Shown here: piece after piece, positions 1-6,121 of the stretch
Position numbering within the stretch: position 1 is the first letter of the stretch
Layout: each line of letters starts with the position of its first letter
DNA from: Acidimicrobiia bacterium
GTDB taxonomy: Bacteria > Actinomycetota > Acidimicrobiia > IMCC26256 > JAENVU01
NCBI GenBank assembly: GCA_025357995.1
Contig: JANYLF010000215.1
Location: 1-10,774 of the forward strand
Direction of reading: 5' to 3'
Length of the DNA stretch: 10,774 nt
Position numbers and translations under genes: made by a program
The notes under the pieces: generated by a model
Seen by the model: the letters and a program-made list of their open reading frames with translations, nothing else
What the model was told of the DNA's origin: nothing
The model's database searches: none

Positions 1-1528
1 CCCCGACGGTCGCGTACGCGCGCGCCGCGTCGAGCAGCCCAGGCATGAGGATGACCAACGGGTCGGCCGCGTCGGTCCGCAGCTGTGCGAGCGCGGCGTC
101 GACCGACTCGGAGTTTCGATTGGCCTTCACCTCCGCCAGCCGCTTGAGTTGCTGCTCCTCACATTCGCGGCCGATCTCGAGGATCGGCGGCGGTGGTTCA
201 TCGTTGCCTTCGAAGAAGTCGGTGACGCCGACCATCGCGTGGCGACCGTCGTTGAGCTTGCGTTCGATGTCGTACGCGGCCTGAGCGATCTCGCGTTGGT
301 AGTACCCGTTCTCGATCCCCACGAGCGCGCCTTCGAGCATCGAGCCGTCTCCGAACTCCTCCACGTGGGCGAAGATCGCCTCGGCCTGACGTTCCATCTC
401 GTCGGTGAGTTCCTCGACGAACCAGGAACCACCGAGCGGATCGGCCACATTCGTCACTCGCGTTTCGTGCGCGATCACCTGCTGTGTCCGCAACGCGAGT
501 CGTGCGGCCTTCTCGGTCGGCAATGCAAGGGCCTCGTCGAACGAGTTGGTGTGCAAGCTCTGCGTGCCACCGAGCACACCGGCGAGCGCTTCGATCGCGG
601 TGCGGACGAGGTTGACCTCGGGTTGTTGCGCGGTGAGGGAAACTCCGGCGGTCTGCGTGTGGAACCGCAGTTGCAGCGAGCGTTCGTTCTTCGCGCCGTA
701 ACGATCGCGCATCCACCGTGCCCAAATGCGTCGAGCCGCGCGGTACTTCGCGATCTCTTCGAAGAAGTCGATGTGCGCGTTGAAGAAGAAAGAGAGGCGC
801 GGCGCAAAGTCATCGACGTCGAGCCCCGCCGCGATGGCCGCCTCCACGTACGCGAAGCCGTTGCCGACCGTGAAGGCGAGCTCTTGCGCGGCCGTAGAAC
901 CGGCTTCGCGAATGTGGTATCCGGAGATGGACACCGAATGCCAGCGCGGCATCTCTGCCGCGGTGAACCGAATCACGTCGCTCACCAGCCGCATGCTCGG
1001 GCGCGGCGGGAACACGAACTCCTTCTGCGCTTGGTACTCCTTGAGCATGTCGTTCTGGAGCGTGCCGCCGAGTTGCGCGCGCCCGACCCCACCGGCTTCT
1101 GCGGCCGCCACGTACATCGCGAGCAAGATCGGCGCCGGTGAGTTGATCGTCATCGACGCGGTGACCGCACTCAGGTCGATGTCGCGGTAAAGGTCCTCGA
1201 CATCGGCAAGCGTGTCGACACACACGCCGCACTTCCCGACTTCCCCGAGCGAGATCGGATCGTCGGAGTCCTTGCCCATGAGCGTGGGGAGATCGAACGC
1301 GGTGGAGAGGCCGTCGCCACCGGCCGCGAGCAGTTCCTTGAATCGTCGGTTCGTGTCGATCGGCGTGCCGAACCCGGCAAACATCCGCATCGTCCAGAGC
1401 TTGGAGCGGTACATCTCGGCGTACGGCCCGCGGGTGTACGGCCACTGCCCGGGCCGTTCGGCGTCGGCGGGCCCGTACACCGGCGCCACCTCGACCCCCG
1501 AGTAGCTGGAGAAATCCCGTTCCGACAT
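1..1528 (-). CDS. B12-dependent acyl-CoA mutase large subunit, isobutyryl-CoA mutase-like (3' end cut by window edge)
   Basis: The frame is open from ATG at 1528 to the left edge, giving 509 visible residues. This is the TIM-barrel (N-terminal) domain of the methylmalonyl/isobutyryl-CoA mutase family, which performs adenosylcobalamin-dependent carbon-skeleton rearrangement of acyl-CoAs in the cytoplasm. Family landmarks include TRGPYAEMY (32-40), AGFGT (51-55), FDLPTLMG (78-85), SISGYH (200-205) and RFHTQTAGVSLTAQQP. His205 matches catalytic His244 of Propionibacterium methylmalonyl-CoA mutase. Gapless alignment puts Phe50 where that enzyme has Tyr89 and Gln168 where it has Arg207; Phe/Gln is the isobutyryl-CoA mutase pair. 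Ala77 at the position of the 2-hydroxyisobutyryl-CoA mutase Asp argues against that activity. A GGGAG sits 9 nt before the ATG. The gene lies 25 bp behind the dehydrogenase, probably in one operon. Homologous stand-alone large subunits end about 20-30 residues beyond the visible part, so a separate B12-binding small subunit is expected; none is in this window. Automated annotation would probably say methylmalonyl-CoA mutase. The family is certain; the substrate is inferred. Confidence 0.93.
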   Translation of the reverse strand, partial: MSERDFSSYSGVEVAPVYGPADAERPGQWPYTRGPYAEMYRSKLWTMRMFAGFGTPIDTNRRFKELLAAGGDGLSTAFDLPTLMGKDSDDPISLGEVGKCGVCVDTLADVEDLYRDIDLSAVTASMTINSPAPILLAMYVAAAEAGGVGRAQLGGTLQNDMLKEYQAQKEFVFPPRPSMRLVSDVIRFTAAEMPRWHSVSISGYHIREAGSTAAQELAFTVGNGFAYVEAAIAAGLDVDDFAPRLSFFFNAHIDFFEEIAKYRAARRIWARWMRDRYGAKNERSLQLRFHTQTAGVSLTAQQPEVNLVRTAIEALAGVLGGTQSLHTNSFDEALALPTEKAARLALRTQQVIAHETRVTNVADPLGGSWFVEELTDEMERQAEAIFAHVEEFGDGSMLEGALVGIENGYYQREIAQAAYDIERKLNDGRHAMVGVTDFFEGNDEPPPPILEIGRECEEQQLKRLAEVKANRNSESVDAALAQLRTDAADPLVILMPGLLDAARAYATVG

Positions 1529-1553
1529 CCGGTCAGTCTCCCACGCGCGCCGG

Positions 1554-2315
1554 TCAGGCGAGGCCCATGAGCTCACTCACGCCGTGGCGGTGACCGGCGG
1601 TGTAGCCGCCGTCGACGGGGAGGGCGACGCCGGTCACGAACGACGCGTCGCGTGAGCAGAGGAAGAGCGCGGCCGCGGCGATCTCGTCGGCGCGGCCCAA
1701 GCGGCCCAGCTGATGGGCGGCCGTGATGTCGGCGAGGATGGCCTCCATCCCGCCCATCGCGAACACGCCTTCCAACATCGGCGTCGCGATGAACCCCGGA
1801 CAGATCGCGTTCACGCGAATGCCGGAGCGGCCGTAGTCGATCGCCATGTTCTTCGTGAGGATGACCACGCCGCCCTTGGCCGCGTTGTACGTCGACCCAC
1901 CTTCAGTCCCCGCGAGACCTTCCACGCTCGCGATGTTGACGATCGAACCGCGCTCGCCATCGACGGGCTCTTGCACGAGCATCGCCGCGACTGCGTGTTT
2001 GCCCACGAGGAACGTGCCCTTGAGGTTGATGTCGACCACGCGATCCCACTCCTCCGTGGGAACCATGTGCACTGGACCACCACCCGCGACGCCCGCTGCG
2101 TGCACCACCGCGTCGAGTCGACCGTGATCGCGCACGACGGCGCCAACCGCGGCTGCGATCGCGGATTCATCACGCACGTCGAGATCGACGTCGACCCCGT
2201 GCAGGTCCCAACCAACGACCGTCGCGCCCTCCGCCCGGAATCGAGCCCCCGTCGCCGCGCCGATTCCGGACGCCGCGCCCGTAACGATCGCGACCTTGCC
2301 TTCCATGCGTGCCAT
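1554..2315 (-). CDS. Short-chain dehydrogenase/reductase (SDR), classical type
   Basis: A complete 253-residue protein of usual classical-SDR length. The Rossmann nucleotide-binding motif TGAASGIG is at 12-19, and Asp37 at the end of the second beta strand predicts a preference for NAD(H) over NADP(H). The catalytic tetrad is intact: Asn97, Ser130, Tyr143 and Lys147 (YNAAK). The C-terminal CPGFIATPM and VDGGYTAG signatures are also present. The ATG at 2315 is chosen because AAGGAG lies 7 nt upstream; an internal ATG at 2306 is possible but has no better ribosome site. It is the first gene of the leftward unit, ahead of the acyl-CoA mutase and divergent from a TetR gene. Oxidation of a hydroxyacyl-CoA or other secondary alcohol would fit that partner, but the substrate cannot be read from the sequence. 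Confidence 0.95.
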   Translation of the reverse strand: MARMEGKVAIVTGAASGIGAATGARFRAEGATVVGWDLHGVDVDLDVRDESAIAAAVGAVVRDHGRLDAVVHAAGVAGGGPVHMVPTEEWDRVVDINLKGTFLVGKHAVAAMLVQEPVDGERGSIVNIASVEGLAGTEGGSTYNAAKGGVVILTKNMAIDYGRSGIRVNAICPGFIATPMLEGVFAMGGMEAILADITAAHQLGRLGRADEIAAAALFLCSRDASFVTGVALPVDGGYTAGHRHGVSELMGLA

Positions 2316-2329
2316 CCGTGCGCTCCTTC

Positions 2330-2358
2330 TTGACGCGATCTATACAACTATATAGATT
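2330..2358 (+). promoter_or_regulatory. Promoter of the TetR gene, probably giving a leaderless mRNA
   Basis: TTGACG at 2330-2335 is one base from the -35 consensus. It is followed after 17 bp by TAGATT at 2353-2358, which fits the actinobacterial TANNNT -10 pattern. The -10 ends 8 nt before the ATG at 2367, so transcription should start at or within a base or two of that codon. No Shine-Dalgarno sequence lies upstream of the ATG, in agreement with leaderless translation. On the opposite strand TATAGT (2352 to 2347) could be the -10 for the dehydrogenase, with a start near 2340; I see no convincing -35 for it. Confidence 0.6.
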
Positions 2359-2368
2359 CTGTATAGAT
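2338..2368. promoter_or_regulatory. Likely TetR operator: 9-bp inverted repeat in the divergent promoter region
   Basis: ATCTATACA at 2338-2346 and TGTATAGAT at 2360-2368 are perfect inverted copies separated by 13 bp. The spacer holds a further palindrome CTATATAG (2348-2355) and an extra TATAGAT half-site (2351-2357). The element is strikingly AT-rich in a GC-rich region and lies between the divergent SDR and TetR genes. It covers the TetR -10, its probable start site and the opposite-strand -10. A bound repressor here would block both directions, as is typical of TetR proteins encoded beside their operator. Binding by the adjacent regulator is inferred. Confidence 0.7.
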
Positions 2369-2972
2369 GTCCAGCCTCGCCGCTAGTCGCGCGCCCCGAC
2401 TCCACGAGCCCGCGACCGCCACCCGCATCGTCGATGGTGCCGAAGCGTGCATCCGACGTTACGGCCTGCGCCGCGTGTCGATGAGCGAGGTCGCCGTGGC
2501 CGCGGGGGTCTCACGGGCTTCCGTCTACAACCACTTCGCCGACCGAGACGCCGTAGTCGCGGCAGTCCTACACCGCGCCGCCGAGCGATTCGTCGCGAGC
2601 AGCGAGCCGACGGTCCGGCGTCGGCGGACGCTCGCCGGTCAGGTCGCCGAAGCCGCGCTGTTCATCCGAGCCCACCGCGGCGACCCGGATCACACGGTCA
2701 CACCCGGCGGTGAGGAGCTGCTCGCCACACTGTTGACCGTGCAAACCGACGGGCTCATCGCCCGCTGGATCGACTTCTGGCTCCCGTTTCTCGCCGACGC
2801 CGAGCGGCGCGGCGAGATCCGCACCGACATCGACCACCGTCAGGCCGCGGAGTGGATCGTGCGCATCATGCTTTCGCTCGCGGTCATGCCATCGGCCTCG
2901 GTCGACCTCGACAATCCCGCCGCCGTCCGGGCGTTCGTCACCGAGTTCATCGTTCGGGGCTTCGCTCCGTGA
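2367..2972 (+). CDS. TetR/AcrR-family transcriptional regulator
   Basis: A complete 201-residue protein. The N-terminal TetR_N domain covers about residues 17-65, with the helix-turn-helix around 36-57 (SMSEVAVAAGVSRASVYNHF) followed by ADRDAVVAAVL. The C-terminal half is a helical ligand-binding/dimerisation region without recognisable specificity. The ATG at 2367 lies inside one arm of the inverted repeat and directly after a good promoter, with no Shine-Dalgarno; the next in-frame ATG (residue 39) would destroy the DNA-binding domain, so 2367 is preferred. It is divergent from the SDR-mutase unit and 19 bp ahead of the luciferase-like gene. It probably represses itself, the downstream oxidoreductase and the leftward unit, with derepression by a pathway metabolite such as an acyl-CoA. 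The ligand is unknown. Confidence 0.93.
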   Translation: MSSLAASRAPRLHEPATATRIVDGAEACIRRYGLRRVSMSEVAVAAGVSRASVYNHFADRDAVVAAVLHRAAERFVASSEPTVRRRRTLAGQVAEAALFIRAHRGDPDHTVTPGGEELLATLLTVQTDGLIARWIDFWLPFLADAERRGEIRTDIDHRQAAEWIVRIMLSLAVMPSASVDLDNPAAVRAFVTEFIVRGFAP

Positions 2973-2991
2973 ACCGAAAGGAACCCCATCC

Positions 2992-4083
2992 GTGAGCATG
3001 GACTTCGCAATGTTCTACGAGATTCCGGTCCCCCAGCCCTGGGGACCGGACAGCGACCACATCGCGTACAAGAACACGATCACCCAAGCGGTACATGGTG
3101 AAGCGGCCGGGTTCAGCTCGTTCTGGACCGTCGAGCACCACTTTCTCGACGAGTACTCGCACTGCTCCGCGCCCGACGCGCTCTACGGCGCCATCGCCGC
3201 GCAGACGACCACGATGCGGATCGGTCACGGAGTGCGCCTCCTCCCCTATCCGTACAACCACCCGGTACGCGCGGCCGAGGCCGCCGCCGTGGTCGACCTC
3301 GTGTCCGACGGTCGGCTCGAGTTCGGAACGGGACGCTCCTCCACCCGCGCGGAGCTCGAGGGGTTCGGCGCAGATCCCAACCTCACGCGCGCGCAGTGGG
3401 AAGAAGGCTTGCGACTCGTCGTGCGCGCGTGGACCGAGGACACGTTCGAGGCCGACGGGCCCACGTGGAAGGTGCCGCCGCGGCGACTGCACCCCAAGCC
3501 GTTACAACAACCTCACCCGCCGCTGTGGGTCGCGACGACCAATCCCGACAGCCATGTCCTCGCCGGAGAGCTGGGGCTCGGGTTGCTGTCCTTCACGATC
3601 GGGGTGCCACCCGAGGAGCTCGGCGAGCGCATCAAGCTCTTCCGGGAGGGTCAGACACGTGCGATCCCTATCGGCAAGTTCATCAACCCGCGCGCGGCCA
3701 CGTTCACGATGGTGCATTGTGCGGAGACCGACGAACAGGCCTTCGAGGAAGCGGCCGAGTCGTTCGAGTGGTACGTACGCACCGCCCTCTGGCACATCGG
3801 CACCGTCGCGGAGTGGCAGGCCGGCAAGCCGCTCGGCACCTACGACTACGCACAGATGATCAGCGAACTCGATCTCTCCGCGCTCACGTTCGACTATTTA
3901 CAAGAGTCGGGTGCGTGCATTGTGGGCGGACCCGAGCGGTGCTTGGAGGTCGCTCGGCGCTACGACGCTGCCGACTGCGATCTGCTGCTCTGCCTGCTCA
4001 ACCCATACAAGATCTCCCATGAATCGGTGATGCGATCGATCAGCCTTCTCGGCGAACACGTCATGCCCCAACTCAAGGGGTAG
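2992..4083 (+). CDS. LLM-class (bacterial luciferase-like) flavin-dependent oxidoreductase
   Basis: A complete 363-residue protein of the luciferase-like TIM-barrel superfamily, whose members use FMNH2 or F420. TVEHHF at 46-51 matches the region around the catalytic His44/His45 of the luciferase alpha subunit (EHHF). It is followed by RIGHGVRLLPYPYNHPVRAAE and then DLVSDGRLEFGTGR, the usual superfamily blocks; a C-terminal VGGPERCLE segment is also typical. The GTG at 2992 is preferred over the ATG at 2998 because AAAGGAA ends about 9 nt before it. The gene follows TetR by 19 bp and is probably cotranscribed and co-regulated with it. The EHHF motif favours an FMNH2 monooxygenase, for example acting on an aldehyde, ketone or alkane-type substrate, over an F420 dehydrogenase, but the cofactor is not settled. 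A reductase partner is not visible in the window. Confidence 0.92.
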   Translation: MSMDFAMFYEIPVPQPWGPDSDHIAYKNTITQAVHGEAAGFSSFWTVEHHFLDEYSHCSAPDALYGAIAAQTTTMRIGHGVRLLPYPYNHPVRAAEAAAVVDLVSDGRLEFGTGRSSTRAELEGFGADPNLTRAQWEEGLRLVVRAWTEDTFEADGPTWKVPPRRLHPKPLQQPHPPLWVATTNPDSHVLAGELGLGLLSFTIGVPPEELGERIKLFREGQTRAIPIGKFINPRAATFTMVHCAETDEQAFEEAAESFEWYVRTALWHIGTVAEWQAGKPLGTYDYAQMISELDLSALTFDYLQESGACIVGGPERCLEVARRYDAADCDLLLCLLNPYKISHESVMRSISLLGEHVMPQLKG

Positions 4084-4156
4084 ACGCGCCCGAGCGCGCG
4101 CAAAGACCCCATTGGGGCGGCGTACCATGGTCGGCTCGATCCCGGCCGGAGAGTTG
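4084..4156. other. Intergenic gap between the luciferase-like gene and the acyltransferase pair
   Basis: This 73-bp gap is the longest in the window. It holds a GC-rich imperfect repeat (4085-4100), a short inverted repeat CCCCATTGGGG (4107-4117) and TACCAT at 4123-4128, which could be a TANNNT -10 box with a start near 4135. A GGAG at 4148-4151 serves the ATG at 4157. There is no hairpin followed by a T-run, so no intrinsic terminator is seen. The promoter is possible but has no matching -35. Confidence 0.35.
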
Positions 4157-6121
4157 ATGAGTCAACCGCGCATCACCTACCAACCGGCACTCGACGGCCT
4201 ACGCGCGCTGGCGATCGCCGTGGTGATCGCCTACCACTTCGGCTACGGCTGGGCCCAGGGCGGCTTCCTCGGCGTCGATGCCTTCTTCGTCCTATCGGGA
4301 TACCTCATCACGTCGTTGTTGCTCGCGGAGCGATCTGATACCGGAGACGTCTCGCTCCGCGGGTTCTGGGCCCGTCGGGCCCGTCGGCTGCTCCCGGCAC
4401 TGTTCGTCATGCTCACCGTGGTGTGTCTCTACTCGGCGTCGAAGGTACCCAGCATTCAGCTGGACGCTCTGCGCGGCGACGCGTTCGCCGCCCTCTTCTA
4501 TGTGTCCAACTGGCACGCCATCGCGGCCCGGCACTCGTACTTCGATCTCTTCACGAATCCGCTGCCACTGAACCACCTGTGGTCACTCGCGATCGAAGAA
4601 CAATTTTACCTGGTATGGCCAGTCATCGTGCTCGCACTCCTCCGCCTTCGCGACGGCGCGCGACCTCCGCTTTGGATCTTCACCATCGCCGGCATACTCG
4701 CGTCGCAAGTCGCCATGAGCCTCGTCTACTCGGAGGCCGACCCATCCCGCGCGTATTACGGGACCGATTCGCGCGCCCACACGATCCTGATCGGATGCCT
4801 GCTCGCACTGGTACTGCGCGCCGCGCCCGACCTCCCCGCGCGCGCCGGCAAGACCCTCCAGGCGATCGGTCTCATTGCGTTCGCGATCGTGGTCGCGACG
4901 TTCAACCTGGGCCGCCCTACCGCGACCTACTTCAACGGTGGCAGCCTCGCGTTCGCCGTCCTCATCGCATTGGTCATCGCGGCCATCGTTGCACCTACGG
5001 GGCCACTCCGTCGCGCGTTCTCGTTGCCTCCCGTGCGTTACGTCGGGCGGATCTCCTACGGGTTGTACCTCTGGCACTGGCCCGTCATCGTGTTCGTGAA
5101 CGACTCACTCCTTGGGCTGGGATCAAACGCGCTCAACGTCGCCCGCCTCGTCGCCACGGTCGCAATCACGGCCGCGTCGTTCCACTTCGTCGAACAGCCG
5201 ATCCTGCACGGGCGCGTGCGCGCGAAACGCGCCAGAGCATTGCTCCCTATCGGTGTGACTGTGGTCGTCACTGCCGCGTTGATCGGCACAGCCGGCGCCA
5301 CCAGCCCCGCGAGCACGCTCGGGCGCATCACAGGCGCAATGGGCTCCTGCGGACCGGCGCCGGCCGCCGAGTCCCGAAGAGCCGCCCGGGAGCTGCGCCA
5401 CCTCGGCGGCATCACGACGCCGTCCGCTCCAACCACACCGCTTCGCCTCGCGGTCTTCGGCGATTCGCGGGCGTGTTCGCTCCTCACTGGGCTCGAGGTC
5501 GGAGCTCGACCGCTCCACGCGACGGTCGCGAACGGTACGGTGCTCGGGTGCGGCATCGTGGCCGGCACGATCTCACGCCGCTACGGAATGATGCCCCGTC
5601 CATGGGCGCTGGGCTGTCCAAATCGCGTCAATCGCCTCATCGACCAGGTCGTGGCACGCGACCATCCGAACGTCATCGTGTGGTTCTCCGGGTGGGAGGT
5701 CGCCGACCTCGAAGTGGGCAACCACGAAGTCGCGTTTGGCTCGCCCGAGCATCGACGTGTGATCCTGGACCGCATGGAGGCGCTCTACCGGCAGTCGCGG
5801 GCACCGGGCCGCAAGCTCGTGATCCTCACCGTGCCGGAGGACTCGCCCAGCACACTGCTCGCGGCCCCGACGCGAGCATTCGGCCGCCATACCATCGAGC
5901 TGAATCAGATCAACCTCGAGTTCGCGAATCGGCATCCCGAAGATGTTGCCGTGGTTGATCTCGCGCGGTATGTCTGCCCGAAGATTCAGCCGTGCCCCCG
6001 CCGGCGCGATGGCATTGCGCCCCGACCCTTCGACGGCATTCATTTCTCGGCCGAGGGATCCGCCTGGGCCGCGAAATGGGTCTGGCCCCAGCTCCTCGCA
6101 ATCTGGCCGTCGCATTCATGA
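4157..6121 (+). CDS. Acyltransferase-3 / SGNH fusion protein, OafA-like (copy 1)
   Basis: A 654-residue membrane protein. The N-terminal acyltransferase-3 domain (about 8-345, some ten hydrophobic segments) carries the R-X10-H motif (Arg16, His27), FFVLSGYLI, HLWSLAIEEQFYL and ISYGLYLWHWP. An extra membrane segment (about 362-380) leads to a C-terminal SGNH domain with Ser437 (GDS) and Asp626/His629 (DGIHFS). The canonical Asn of SGNH block III is not evident; WFSGWE occupies that region. Six cysteines (398, 440, 465, 487, 607, 613) suggest an oxidised, extracytoplasmic domain. In known OafA-type proteins the membrane domain passes acyl groups across the membrane and the SGNH domain transfers them to a glycan; acylation of a surface polysaccharide is the likely role here. 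Start 4157 is chosen because GGAG lies 5 nt upstream and the encoded MSQPRI matches copy 2; in-frame TTG 4112 and ATG 4127 are less likely. It overlaps copy 2 by ATGA. Confidence 0.93.
   Translation: MSQPRITYQPALDGLRALAIAVVIAYHFGYGWAQGGFLGVDAFFVLSGYLITSLLLAERSDTGDVSLRGFWARRARRLLPALFVMLTVVCLYSASKVPSIQLDALRGDAFAALFYVSNWHAIAARHSYFDLFTNPLPLNHLWSLAIEEQFYLVWPVIVLALLRLRDGARPPLWIFTIAGILASQVAMSLVYSEADPSRAYYGTDSRAHTILIGCLLALVLRAAPDLPARAGKTLQAIGLIAFAIVVATFNLGRPTATYFNGGSLAFAVLIALVIAAIVAPTGPLRRAFSLPPVRYVGRISYGLYLWHWPVIVFVNDSLLGLGSNALNVARLVATVAITAASFHFVEQPILHGRVRAKRARALLPIGVTVVVTAALIGTAGATSPASTLGRITGAMGSCGPAPAAESRRAARELRHLGGITTPSAPTTPLRLAVFGDSRACSLLTGLEVGARPLHATVANGTVLGCGIVAGTISRRYGMMPRPWALGCPNRVNRLIDQVVARDHPNVIVWFSGWEVADLEVGNHEVAFGSPEHRRVILDRMEALYRQSRAPGRKLVILTVPEDSPSTLLAAPTRAFGRHTIELNQINLEFANRHPEDVAVVDLARYVCPKIQPCPRRRDGIAPRPFDGIHFSAEGSAWAAKWVWPQLLAIWPSHS

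Noticed and set aside
149..1141. Long + strand open frame (330 codons) opposite the mutase
   Set aside because: It is an Arg/Glu/His-rich GC-driven shadow with no recognisable domain; the minus strand holds an unbroken, strongly conserved mutase.
1..1528. 2-hydroxyisobutyryl-CoA or ethylmalonyl-CoA mutase
   Set aside because: The position of the 2-hydroxyisobutyryl-CoA mutase Asp is Ala77, and the Tyr/Arg pair expected in a carboxylate-binding ethylmalonyl-CoA mutase is Phe50/Gln168.
4085..4117. GC-rich repeat and CCCCATTGGGG inverted repeat as a terminator after the luciferase-like gene
   Set aside because: The stem is only 4 bp and no T-run follows; not enough for an intrinsic terminator.
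4423..5958. 511-codon + strand open frame inside the first acyltransferase
   Set aside because: It is an out-of-frame, Arg/Pro/His-rich shadow of a well-supported acyltransferase-SGNH gene.
5992..6117. N-terminal extension of the second acyltransferase
   Set aside because: The extra residues lie within the 3' end of copy 1 and have no counterpart at the N-terminus of copy 1; the ATGA start at 6118 gives matching MSQPRI N-termini.
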